Source of the DNA: Pictodentalium vernedei
Taxonomy: Eukaryota; Mollusca; Scaphopoda; Dentaliida; Dentaliidae
DNA length: 64,000 nt
Assembly (NCBI GenBank): GCA_031216915.1
Contig: CM062294.1
Coordinates: 165,743,455-165,807,454, forward strand
Direction: 5' to 3'
Positions 18,664-29,355 of this stretch are shown piece after piece. The notes under the pieces are model-generated. The model was not told the origin of the DNA and ran no database searches. It saw only the letters and a program-made list of their open reading frames with translations. A program made the position numbers and the translations under genes. The first letter of the stretch is position 1. Each line of letters opens with the position of its first letter.

Positions 18664-20447
18664 AGCTTAACTTGACATAGTCAAGATAAGCTATTGCCAT
18701 CACGCGTGCGGAAGTCTGTGAGTCTGTGACGTCTGTTCACATTTTCCTTTAGCACGGGCTACACCCCGCAGTTCTTGTCTGATCGTCACGAAATTTCACA
18801 TGCAGGTTTGGGGTCATGTCTAGATGAGAACGTCCCGTTTTGGTCGCGATCGGGCAACCGGTATGGCTGCCCGAGCCCAAAACCCGAAAACCATTAGCAC
18901 AGTCTACAGGTCGTATTTATGAAGGGATTTCATTGTAACTTGGTAGGATGCCTCTATATAATGCCTAGATGAGAACGTCCCCTTTTGGGCATGATCTATC
19001 AACCGTAATGGCTGCCCAAGCCCGAAACCCAAAAACTTTTAGCACAGTCTGCAGGTCATGTTTAGTGTGGAGGGATTTCATTGTAACTTGGTAGGATGAC
19101 TCCTTATGACGTCTAGATGAGAATTTCCCCATTTGGGCATGATTTGCCAACCGTAACGACTGCCCGAGCCCAAAACCCGAAAACCTTTAGCACAGTTTAC
19201 AGGGCATATTTATTGAGGAATTTCATTGTAACTTGGTGGGTTGACTTCATACAATGTCTAGATGAGAAAGTCCCCTTTTGGGCGTGATTGGGCAACTGTG
19301 ACGGCTACAGGGGCCCGAAAACCTTTAGCACAGTCTAGAGATCATATTTATGAAGGGATTTCATTTTAACTTGGTAGGATGACTCCAAATAATGTCTAGA
19401 TGACAACGTCCCATTTTGATCGCGATAATGCCTAGACGATGACATCCCCTTTTGGTCGTGATTGGTCAGTTGTGATGGCTACAAGTGCCCGAAGCCCGAA
19501 AACCTTGAGCACAGTCTACAGGTCATATTTATGAAGGGATTTCATTGTAACTTCTTAGGATCACTCCAGATGATGCCCAGATGAGATTGTCCCCTATGGT
19601 TGCGATCATTCAGCCATGATGGCTGCCGAAGCCCGAAAACCTTTAGCACAGTCTACAGGTCATATTTATGAAGTGATTTCATTGTAACTTGGTAGGTTAA
19701 CTTCATATAATGTCTAGATGAGAACGTCCCCTTTTGGACATGATTGGGCTACTGTGATGGCTAAAGGTGCCCGAAGCCCGAAAACCTTTAGCACGGTCTA
19801 CAGGTCATATTTATGAGGGGATTTCATTGTAACTTGGTAGGATGACTCCAAATAATGTCTAGATGAGAACGTCCCATTTTGATCGCGATCATTCGGCCTT
19901 GATGGGTGCCCGAGCCCAAAAACCTTTAGCATAGGTAAAAGGTCATATTTATGGAAGGATTTCATTGTAACCTATTAGGTTGACTCCATATAATGCCTAG
20001 ATGATGACATCCCCTTTTGGTCGTGATTGGTCAGCTGTGATGGCTACAAGTGCCCGAAGCCCAAAAACCTTGAGCACAGTCTACAGGTCATATTTATGAA
20101 GGGATTTCATTGTAACTTCGTAGGATCACACCAGATGATGCCCAGATGAGATTGTCCCCTTTGGTTGCGATCATTCAACCATGATGGCTGCCCGAGCCCG
20201 AAGCCCAAAAACCTTAAGCACAGTCTACAGGTCATATTTATGAAGGGATTTCATTGTAACTTGGTAGGTTGACTTCATATAATGTCTAGGTGAGAACGTC
20301 CCCTTTTGGACATGATTGGGCAACTGAGACGGCTTCAGGGGCCCAAAGCCCAAAAACCTTTAGAACAGTCTACAGGTCATAATTATGAAGGGATTTCATT
20401 GTAGCTTGGTAGGATGACTCCAAATAGTGTTCAGATGAGAATCTCAC
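18664..20447. mobile_element. Tandem-array element with palindromic head (about 143-bp units)
   Basis: Starts with an inverted repeat AGCTTAACTTGAC/GTCAAGATAAGCT (18664-18692), then about 11 units. The anchor AGCACAGTCTACAGG recurs near 18896, 19041, 19189, 19327, 19508, 19645, 19790, 19928, 20073, 20217 and 20362. Spacing is 137-148 bp, apart from one of 181 where a 40-bp piece (GATGACATCCCCTTTTGG) is added. Each unit has GTCTAGATGAGAACGTCCCC and GCCCGAAGCCCGAAAACC. A hairpin next to a tandem core suggests a non-autonomous interspersed element rather than a local satellite; the class is not determined. Confidence 0.65.
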
Positions 20448-20630
20448 TCGAACTCGTGGACAAATCGGGTGGTGAGAGCGCGTTCGCCGATGTAAAAAAA
20501 ACTCAAAAAAGTAAAGATAAACATTCAACACATTTTCGAAAAAGGAGAAGACACGAGCGTCAACATGCTAATAACGGACTTGGAAATATAAACAATAGAG
20601 AGATTGATTTTTAGCGAAGAAGAAGAAAAA

Positions 20631-20683
20631 AAAAAGTAATGAGATCTAGAGAGGTTGATCATCTCTAGATCTCATTACTTTTT
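20631..20683. repeat. Perfect 22-bp-arm hairpin
   Basis: Arms at 20631-20652 and 20662-20683 are perfectly complementary (core AATGAGATCTAGAGA) with a 9-base loop, flanked by an A run and a T-rich run. It sits between the tandem array and the minus-strand gene cluster. Confidence 0.92.
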
Positions 20684-20789
20684 GTTTTGTTTTTGTTTTC
20701 CTTCTTCACTATCGCCCATATATATTATAATAACGTTTCCCTTTTTCTCAAATTTGGCGTTGATTCTTCTTTTCTTTTTTTGTGATATA

Positions 20790-21140
20790 TTATGTTTTTA
20801 TAAGAACACATTTGTTTATCCGAATCATAATCATGAACGAATGTGGTGCATCTCTTAGTAACACTCGCATCATTACCATTCTCTTCAGAAGGTAGAGTGA
20901 CGGTGGAAAACGTCTCATTCTTTTAAATTTCAACCATCTATCCCGATTTTTATTTAACTCTTTTATCAGTACTTTCCTAAGATATCCATCATTAGCGTCT
21001 AATTGTTTTTCCACATCTTTTTCCCACATTATCTTGCAATATTCATCATTAGCGTCTAATCGTGTTTCCACATCTTTTTCGCACTCTATCTCGCGATATT
21101 CATCATTATCGTCTAATTGTTTTTCCACCTTTTTATCCAT
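20790..21140 (-). CDS. Short charged protein with three 19-residue repeats
   Basis: 116 codons. The first 57 residues are three tandem 19-residue units (DKKVEKQLDDNDEYREIEC, then EKDVETRLDANDEYCKIMW, then a third), mirrored by 57-bp DNA repeats with CATCATTAGCGTCTAA at 20987, 21044 and 21101. Each unit has the pattern KDVE-x-LDANDEY, acidic and probably helical. The remaining half is basic and rich in R, L and M. It follows the capsid-type genes in the same direction with only short AT-rich spacers, so it looks like a member of the element's gene set. Function unknown, and the family is not recognised. Confidence 0.55.
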   Translation of the reverse strand: MDKKVEKQLDDNDEYREIECEKDVETRLDANDEYCKIMWEKDVEKQLDANDGYLRKVLIKELNKNRDRWLKFKRMRRFPPSLYLLKRMVMMRVLLRDAPHSFMIMIRINKCVLIKT

Positions 21141-21204
21141 TTTATATTATTTTATACTTTCTATGGTTTATATTTTATATTTATATAATTATATAATTTT
21201 TACA

Positions 21205-21795
21205 TTATAATAACATACTCAAAATCGGTATATTCTTAAACGGCGAATTCTCACCAAACAACAAACCCTTGCCGAGTCGCTCAACGTTCCGCCCACTCTT
21301 CAGATAGAGACCGTTTCCACTCAAAGAGTTGCCACCTCTAACGGGTTCTAGATACAATCCTTCACCGCTGTCGTCTACGTGGACGCGACACACGGCTCCT
21401 CCCTTCTTCAAAAACAGTCCGCTGCCACCCATTAATTTCTCAACTGCCGAACTCGCGAGTCCCGAGAGAGCTCCCACGCCGAGAGTCTTTCCGAGAAAGG
21501 GTAATGCTTTTGCAGCGATTCCTGCCAATAGCGGTAGGAAACCGCTTTTCATTCTCAAATTGTATCTCAATTGAGCGGGACTCAATCTCACCGTCAACCC
21601 TCTTCCATCACGAATCGCTTTCTCCATCCTTTTGATTTGACTTCTGGTCCAGGCGATCGAATCCTGACCGCCACTCGTCAGATCTTCGTGAGTGAATTTG
21701 AATTTCACCGCCTCGCCTCGAGTTGTTAACGCTCTCTTAAGTTTCTTCCTCTGTTCTGCGGATATGTTCACGTTTTTAACCACGTATTGTGTCAT
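21205..21795 (-). CDS. Polinton/adintovirus-type protein with hydrophobic core-X-like segment
   Basis: The preferred start is the Met at 21793-21795 (MTQYVVKNVNISAEQRKKL); an upstream Met at 21825 only adds a basic leader. The front has the pattern of a small viral domain (VKFKFTHEDL, LTVRLSPAQLRYN) repeated in many Polinton/adintovirus proteins, followed by a glycine/alanine-rich hydrophobic stretch (FLPLLAGIAAKALPFLGKTL, about residues 97-116) able to insert in membrane. The tail has glycine-rich GNGLYLK-type repeats. Comparable proteins are thought to be minor virion or core-associated components; that role is inferred. The frame is fully open. Confidence 0.72.
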   Translation of the reverse strand: MTQYVVKNVNISAEQRKKLKRALTTRGEAVKFKFTHEDLTSGGQDSIAWTRSQIKRMEKAIRDGRGLTVRLSPAQLRYNLRMKSGFLPLLAGIAAKALPFLGKTLGVGALSGLASSAVEKLMGGSGLFLKKGGAVCRVHVDDSGEGLYLEPVRGGNSLSGNGLYLKSGRNVERLGKGLLFGENSPFKNIPILSMLL

Positions 21796-21950
21796 AATTC
21801 TTTTTTTAAAATATATTTTGTTCAATTGTTTTGTTTTTTTTTGTTTTAATGATAATTATATATATATTAAATAATTTTTGTAAATTAATATTGCGTTATT
21901 TTATTTTCTTATTTATATATATACACACAATATTTTTTTTTTTTTTGCTT

Positions 21951-22710
21951 TTATATTTCTCTTATGTGAAATCGTATCGTCACCCTCTCTCCGCGAAGAT
22001 CTAACAGTTCACCATTTTGATCCGTCAACGTGGTTTTGAGACTATACAACGTGTCTAAAATCACTGGTAGATAAACTAAATTTCGAGGTCGTTCCACGAT
22101 CTTATAACCAGGCGACACGTTTGGAAAGAAGGAATAGATCGTCGTTTGAGCGCTACCATTCACGTAGCTTCCAGCAATCACACCCACGTTCACCAGAATG
22201 CAATATATTGACTGCGAGAATGTCAACCGTATCTTCAGATGCCGCGTGGCCTCGATACATCTTTCGATCGAATCCCAGCATCTTGCCTATAGAATCGTCC
22301 GTGTTGAAATCCACTCGAAAATTATCTTCCAAATCCAACATCGTCTGTAAGGTATTAGGGTTGGGAGCGAGTCTGATCTTGTTGCTTCCCTTTCCATCCG
22401 TCTTCATTCGCGTTTGAATGTAATTGTTCAAATCGTCTATGTCGTAACTTCCTTTGGGAATTCGAATCTCCAACCAATCCACTCCGTCGGAATACTTAAA
22501 CGAGTTATTCTTTTCGGTGACGTTGGGAAAGGAATAATAAGTCTCCAGATTCACCAACGCCATCTCGTATCTTTTCTCTCTATACACTTCGATGGAAGGT
22601 TCGAATTTCGTCGCGAATCGAGTTGAATCGCCACTCACCACGATTTGAATGGATTGTTTTGCAGCCGTATTCTCGGCTATCCGTTCTAACAATTCTCCTT
22701 GTTCGAACAT
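21951..22710 (-). pseudogene. Penton-like (single jelly-roll) minor capsid protein, one frameshift
   Basis: The N-terminal part (22710 to about 22200) includes YEMALVNLETYYSFPNVTE and SYDIDDLNNYIQTRM, and reads as the beta-rich minor capsid protein of Polintons. The C-terminal part (about 22205 to 21951) continues in another frame with VNVGVIAGSYVNGSAQTTI, PGYKIVERPRNLVYLPV and a final LLDLRGERVTIRFHIREI. A small indel near 22195-22205 separates them. In the virion this protein would occupy the five-fold vertices. It lies 50 bp after the ATPase gene, as expected for a compact morphogenesis cluster. Confidence 0.8.
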
Positions 22711-22760
22711 TATATTTAATTTTATTTTTATTTTTTCAAAACTAATTATTTGAAGAGTTA

Positions 22761-23570
22761 TTATTTTCTAATTTTATTTTCGCGCTCTATCTTATTATCA
22801 TACGAAACATAAAACTTGTCGAATCCGCACCGATATTTTCCGCGATTAAATTCGCTAGTCAAATCGATCACGACGAAATTGTGAAGTCCTCCATCCCAAA
22901 CCCTCTTGCAGAATCTCCTGAATTCCGTCGCGCTCATGTCGTTTGCGACGTGATCGCTGTAGATGTGATTGAGATTCTTGAGATCTTGGCGAAAGAGACA
23001 CAGTAAATTAGCGTTCTCCCTTATCGTCTGTCTGGGCAATCGAAAATAATTCTGTGACAGGTAGAAACAGTCCACGTTGCTGTGACGACCCCTAACGTAA
23101 TACGATTCGCATCGGTTCTGTCTCTCCAAAAGCAGATCGTCGAAAATCATGAGATTCTTATCTTCCGATTTCAATTCTCTAGGATCCGGAACGTCGCTAG
23201 CGTTCTCATAAAATCGACACTCGACGTTCGAAGATGCATTTCTCTTCATCAATTCCATCGCCGCACCGTCCAAAATGGTCGAAAGAGAAGCTTCACTTTT
23301 GTCGAATTCCTCCCTACTGTCAAAGATTCTGGTTATGGCGTCCTTAGGCAATCTACGATCCATGCACTCTCGAAGCAATCTGTATTCGGGTTGAAACAAG
23401 CTCTTGCCAAACACAAACAATCTGTCCTAATCCAACCAGTCGGGTCGCGACAACAGATTCATCAACAGATTGGTCTTTCCACAATTCGATTTTCCCACTA
23501 TCAAGCCTCTTATGCTTTTGGGAAAGAACTCGTTATTCAACCTCTTGGTCGCGTCGTCGTTCCAAGACAT
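22761..23570 (-). pseudogene. FtsK/HerA-type genome-packaging ATPase with in-frame stop
   Basis: Start MSWNDDATKRLNNEFFP at 23568-23570. Walker A is GKSNCGKT (about 23495-23472), followed by NLLMNLLSRPDWLD and then a TAG at 23427-23429. The frame is open from there to 22761. Walker B is NLMIFDDLLLE (about 23160-23128). A downstream FYLSQNYFRLPRQT segment fits the polar sensor region of viral packaging ATPases. The family pumps DNA into capsids. The single stop is the only damage seen in 269 codons, so inactivation may be fairly recent or the base may be a sequencing error. Confidence 0.85.
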
Positions 23571-24340
23571 TTATTACACATCCGTAGCTGTATTTGTCAC
23601 GATCACATGGATTTTAGGGACATGCGGTAATTTTAACCAGAAAGCTCTTGTGAGATCCGATAAAAAGTACCCTTCGCGTGCACAAGTTCTCTCGTTAGAC
23701 TGGTTCTTATAGTTTGCAGCGTTCAGTGGGATATAACCAATGAGAACCATCGGCTATATTTATCTGTCGGAATTACCGATTCTCATTAAAAAATGTTTGA
23801 TGCACAACTTTGCTGAAAACTGTTGAAAGTCATGAAAGACACACGATCTCTGCCAAGAAATTGAACAGTGAAACTCAACCTTTGCTTTCGTTATTGAAAA
23901 TCGAGGAAAACTTGATTAATTTTAGAGCAAAAAAGTCCAATTGGGTTCGATATTTCAGCCAGCCACTTGTACAGTTCCCATAAAATTTTGTTACAATGTT
24001 GCTCTCACCGCTGCGTGCTGCCGACGAGTCGATACGACGTCTACTGTGTAATCCTATTCGATTCACTCTTCGGCAATGAAGCAGCACGTGTGCCAACGCA
24101 AACATACTTTGAAGAGCATGTTAAGTTGAAGTAGTTCTCAGGAAGCAAGACCAAATCAATCTTGAAAACCTTGACTCTTGAGATGTTTGGCAGCTAGTAC
24201 ATGCAGTTACAGTCATTTTACCGATATCGAATCTTTACCAAATGCGGGTCACTTCAACATTAATCACGTCGCAAAAAATCGAAAGGTAACACAAAGTAAC
24301 AAAACTTTGAATCAAGAGTTTCATTAATATTTTACTCTTT
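23571..24340. other. Unassigned DNA upstream of the packaging cluster
   Basis: No gene recognised. Short open frames on both strands lack motifs. It is the natural place for a promoter of the minus-strand capsid cluster, but I see no clear signal. Confidence 0.45.
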
Positions 24341-26868
24341 AAACAAGAGGCCCCAGGGGGCCTGAGGGCGCTCACCTGACATGGTAGCCTAAATATCAAC
24401 CCAGAGAATTGATTTCCACAAGTTGCATCTGCTCCTCCTAAGAAAAGCTGAAACCAAATATCCAAATATTCTGACCAGTGGATCTAAAAAAAGATTTTTA
24501 AAGAATATTCCTCATACTGAACTAAGTCATAATTCGGGCTCCCACAGGGAGCCCATATATGAACCCAGGGACTTGGCTTTAACAAACCTGAATCTCACAC
24601 ACCTAAGGATTCTGCACACCAAATATCAAAACATTCTGACTGCTGGATCTGAAGAAGAAGATTTTTAAAGAAAATTCCTCATTTTGAACCAAGTTACAAT
24701 TCGAGCTCCCACAATCAACCCAAATATGGACCTAGGGACATGGCTTGAACAAACTTGAATCTTACCCCCCTAAGGATGCTGCATAAAAAATATCAAAAGC
24801 ATTCATCTGCTGGATCTGAAGATTTTTAAAGAAAATTCTTCATTTTGAACTAAGTTGTCATTCAGGCTCCCATAGTGAGCCCAAATATGAACCAAGGGAC
24901 TTGGCTTGAACAAACTTCAATCTCAGCCCCCCCTAAGGTTGCTCCATGCCAAATATCAAAACATTCCAACTGCTGAATCTGAAGAAGAAGATTTTTAAAG
25001 AAAAATTCCTCATATTGACTAAGTTATAATTTGGGCTCCCACAGGGAGCCCAAATATGGACCCATGGACTTGGCTTTAACACACTTGAATCCCCCCCCCC
25101 TCCCCCCCCCCCCCCCCCCCCAAGGATGCTACTCACCACATATCAAACCATTCCGACTGCTGGATCTAAAGAAGAAGATTTTTTTAAGAAAATTCCTCAT
25201 TTCAAACAAAGTTACAATTCAAGCTCCCACAGTGAGCCCAAATATGGACCTAGGGACATGGATTGAACAAACTTGAATCTCACCCCCCTAAGGATGCCGC
25301 ATACCAAATATCACAAGATTCTGCCTGCTGGATCTTGAGAAGAAGATTTTCAAAGAAATTTGCCTGAAATGCACTAAGTTCGAATTTGGGCTTCTATAGT
25401 GAGCCCAAATATGAATCCAGGTGGCCGATTTGAACAAACTGGAATCAGATCCACCCCACAATGTTGCATACCAAATATCAAAAGATTCTGCCTGCAGGAT
25501 CTGGAGAAGAAGATTTTTGAAGAAATTTGCCTGAAATGCACTAAGTTCAAATTCGAGCTTCTATAGTGAGCCCAAATATGAATCTAGGGAGCCGATTTGA
25601 ACAAAATAGAATCAGATCCACCCCACGATGTTGCATACCAAATATCAAAAGATTCTGCCTGCTGGATCTGGAGAAGAAGATTTTTTAAGAAATTTGCCTG
25701 AAAAGCACTAAGTTCAAATTTGGGCTTCTATACTGAGCCCAAATATAAACCCAAGGGGCCGATTTGAACAAACTTGAATCAGATCCACCCCACAATGTTG
25801 CATACCAAATATCAAAAGATTCTGCCTGCTGGATCTGGAGAAGAAGATTTTCAAAGAAATTTGCCTGAAATGCAGTAAGTTCAAATTTGGGCTCCTATAC
25901 TGAGCCCAAATATAAACCCAGGGGGCCGATTTGAACAAACTTGAATCAGATCCACCCCACAATGTTGCATACCAAATATCAAAAGATTCTGCCTGCTGGA
26001 TCTGGAGAAGAAGATTTTCTAAGAAATTTGCCTGAAATGCACTAAGTTCGAAATCGGGCTCCTGTACTGAGCCCAAATATGAACCCAGGGGGCCGATTTG
26101 AACAAACTTGAATCAGATCCACCCTCCAATGTTGCATACCAAATATCAAAAGATTCTGCCTGCTGGATCTGCAGAAGAAGATTTTTTAATGTTTTTCCCA
26201 TTGCCAACAGTGTTAAAAAGTGCTGACTCAGCACTTTTTCAAAGTCCCGAAACTGTACCCTATGATAAAACCGATGGCAATTATTTTTTACCAATTCTTT
26301 CTGTTGGTCCTAAGGAAGCTTCACACCAAATAAAAATTCTCGGTGCCGTGCAGTTTTGGAGATATGGGCGTTTTAATTTTTTTCTATTTTTAGCTCCTGC
26401 GGTTCCCATGGGGCTACGGGGAAAAAAAATCAGCATAAATTAGGTACTTATGACCCAATAAGCCCTCACATAAAATTTGGTTCAAATCAGCCTCTCGGTT
26501 TGGAAAATAGAATTTTGGGCGGGGACAAAAATTTCCCACAAACTTCTCTTGAACAAATCTGAGTCTACACCTCAAAAGGAAGCTGCACACCAAATATCAA
26601 GTCTCTGCTACTGCTGGTTCATGAGAAGAAGATTTTTTAAGATTTCAGCACACTTTTTGGGTGTGGCCCTACCCACGGGCGGGGCAACTTGATTTGAACA
26701 AAATCAAATTGCGATGTCATAACAAACTATTATCTCAAATATCAATTAAATTGGTTCAGCGGTTTGGGAGGAGAAGACGCAAACACCATGTTCACGGACG
26801 ACGGACGCCGGACGACGGACGGTGAGTGATCACTATAGCTCTCCTGACTGAAAGTCAGGTGAGCTAAA
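24341..26868 (+). mobile_element. Tandem-repeat interspersed element, copy C (most complete)
   Basis: The left end AAACAAGAGGCCCCAGGGG has a small palindrome and then GCTCACCTGAC (24370-24380). The right end is a hairpin (26837-26865, AGCTCTCCTGACT/AGTCAGGTGAGCT) whose last arm repeats GTCAGGTGAGC, the inverse of the left word. The core is about ten units of 168-176 bp containing GGGCTCC...GGGAGCCCAAATATG, GCATACCAAATATCAAAA and GGATCTGAAGAAGAAGA. A unique 600-bp tail has GTGCTGACTCAGCACTTTT and a GACGGACGACGGACG stretch. A short terminal hairpin with a tandem-repeat core recalls Helentron-associated elements described in bivalves; that assignment is a suggestion. No coding capacity. Confidence 0.72.
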
Positions 26869-28304
26869 TGATAAAGTTACAGTGTTATCTGGCATCTGCA
26901 TATTATGTTATTTAGTTGGAAATCATTAGCACCCTGTCTAGTTTCCAAATTTCGTGTATGGGAATTCCCCGTTCTATTTTTTTCACTCTTCGACAACAGG
27001 GTCATTCCATCGGACCGAGACTTACTTTTCGGCTGAAAGCATCGCCATTTCATTCACCTTTTAGCAGGAGGAAAAGTACATATTTATCTGCATTCTATTT
27101 TTCATGATGAATTTAGTTTTGCTTGCGTGTATTTTTACCTATTTCGAATCGGCAAAATCCACACTTGATCAATAAGAAATAACTCGAGATTGATTATTTT
27201 TTCCGAACTTTTCTCAGTCAGCTAGAACAACTGCGTAAATCAAAGAGACGTGAACTGTATCTGGGTGACTCTGTGGAGTATGTTGTGTCAGTGTTTGCAA
27301 CAGCTCTGTCAAACTGACAAATTATGTGGGGTGGGGTGGGGTGAGGGTTGGTTGCAATGGAAGAATTCCATAAGGTGAAGAATAATTGTGTAAATGGTGG
27401 AGTGGGAGGATAGGGTGGGGATTTGAGTGATTCCCAGGCCGCACAACCCCAAACTTTTTTGAATGTGATCAAGTAACCCTGCTATTACCTGTGCCACCAC
27501 CTCTCCACTTGTGATCAAGGGAAGAGTTGGGGGTCATAGGCAAAACGCCAGTTATCTTGGTCAATATTATATGGTCACATTTAAAATTAGTGGTAGCGTG
27601 ACCTGGGCATCACACATACACACCCTCACCCCCCCCCCCCCCCCACACACACACACACACTCGCCAGACTGGGATGCTCTAAAGTCATCGAGTACACTGC
27701 AGTCAGGGTGGTGGAAGCAGTTTGTGGGGACTTTTTTGTAATTTTTTTGTTTTTGGGTGGTGTCTGGAGGAATAACATTGTTTCCTGCAATTTTGCCCCT
27801 CCCCCCCCCCCCCTCCACAGAGAGAGAGTTATGGGAGACCGGCCATGGTACAAAAATTAAATTACATGTCTCCTAACCCAGGGATTCCATCAGCAGGGCA
27901 GGGGGCCCTTTTAGGGCATCTTTCCCCTAAATTCAATTTACTGCATCATTTTGCACTATGACTATCTACCTCACCCATACAAATAACCTGTAAGACTTGA
28001 GTATTTTACATGTAATTTTATTTTATTTTTTATAACATAATACAGAAATACTGAGATATTTTATTTTATGATTTTCTAACACACAAGATACTGAGTTTTA
28101 TGTTTGTTATTTTATATTGTTAACCGTTTTGTTTTTAAAAATAAAACTAAATCATAATTTAATCATTATATTAAAGAGTTCTCGTGATTTCATGATCGGG
28201 GATTGCTGAAAGTACTGGAGGTGAAAACAGTGAGGGGAACAAAAGTTTGCTTGAAGCCAAGTACCAATAATTATGGCACATCTACATTTCTTGTGAGTTC
28301 ACTT
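26869..28304. other. Unassigned DNA with poly-C tracts
   Basis: Contains C runs at 27629-27644 (16, followed by a CA microsatellite) and 27801-27813 (13). No gene or RNA recognised; the apparent ORFs are proline/glycine runs from these tracts. Confidence 0.55.
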
Positions 28305-28348
28305 CAAATTATGCCATGGCTGCTTAGCAGCAGCCATGACATAATTTG
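28305..28348. repeat. Palindrome 1 of a cluster
   Basis: CAAATTATGCCATGGCTGC pairs with GCAGCCATGACATAATTTG around a 6-base loop; one mismatch. Confidence 0.9.
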
Positions 28349-28916
28349 ACAATAAACTTGAGAAACAATGAAACTTGGGGAAAATTATTTACATGGAACA
28401 AGAAATCCGAAAGTGGGCCTACAGAAGGATGGGTGGGGTCACTGACTGGGGTGGTTGGATAGGGTGGGGTGGAGTGATGTAGGTGCAAAGAGTTAACAGT
28501 TTCACTCCTGGAGATTTTGAGGGGTTTATTACATCCACATACATAATTACTGTTAGGGAAAGTTCCTAAGATGTGAAGTTCCTAAGATGTGAAAAGGGGT
28601 GAGCTAATTAAAATTTTAAATCTGCTACCACGCGGCAGCAGATTTCGAATTTTAAATTACTCATCCCTTTGCTATCACAATCTAGAAAAATAGTGGTTGA
28701 TTTGTCACCATATGAGGAGTTTGAAGCATGCCTCAACATATGATTGGCTCGTTGATACCACCACCCTGTGTATACAGGCGTTCAGAGATAGAAGGCATCA
28801 GGGGCTAGGAACCTGGGGAGGGGGTGGGGGCACGTGTCCCTCCAACTTTCCTCCATGGGTATATGTATGGGTAATATGAATAAATATGTACTAATGATAG
28901 ATTTTATGCAAAATAT
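28349..28916. other. Spacers between palindromes
   Basis: No gene seen. It contains a short direct repeat, AAGTTCCTAAGATGTGAA, at about 28560-28592. Confidence 0.5.
28597..28670. repeat. Palindrome 2 of a cluster
   Basis: Arms of about 33 bp. AAAATTTTAAATCTGCT pairs with AGCAGATTTCGAATTTT, extending outwards to AAGGGGTGAG/CTCATCCCTT. Confidence 0.85.
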
Positions 28917-29007
28917 TTTGTTCATAAAAGATTATTATTATAATTTCCTGGAGAATGCCTTAAGGCATTCTCCAGGAAATTGTAATAATATAATATTTAT
29001 GAACAAA
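28917..29007. repeat. Palindrome 3 of a cluster (long, near perfect)
   Basis: Arms of about 42-45 bp centred on CCTTAAGG near 28960. The inner AATTTCCTGGAGAATGCC pairs perfectly; the outer TTTGTTCATAAA arms pair with small gaps. Confidence 0.93.
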
Positions 29008-29312
29008 GTTGTGGGTTTTAACCACGTATAAAGTATGTAGTACTGGAGGGAAAAGCCACTATTGTGGTGAATTCAGCTGTATTGGTATGTGCTAATGCCC
29101 TCCCAAGTCCAATATGCTTCCTACGCCCCTGGAAGGCATGTCAAGTTGATCAGAGGCCCAAATTCTCTTTTACACACACCATGTTTATGCATATTCATCC
29201 TTCCTAGCACAGGCCATGCAAATGTTCCCATTGCCAAGTTGGACCAGCAGGTCGTAGAAGCCTATTCGACTTGGAAGAGCCTTTTATTGATTAACAGTAT
29301 GTCTATATTGGT

Positions 29313-29355
29313 CCAAATTCCTGCAGAATGCCTTGTGGCATTCTCCAGGAATTTG
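29313..29355. repeat. Palindrome 4 of a cluster
   Basis: CCAAATTCCTGCAGAATGCC pairs with GGCATTCTCCAGGAATTTG around TTGT. It shares its inner 18 bases with palindrome 3, so the two are related. Confidence 0.9.

Noticed and set aside
18890-20380. Homology between the 143-bp and 103-bp repeats through TTTAGCACAG
   Set aside because: Only about ten bases agree and the rest of the units differ; taken as coincidence.
27511-27853. Glycine/proline-rich ORFs
   Set aside because: Created by poly-C and CA tracts.
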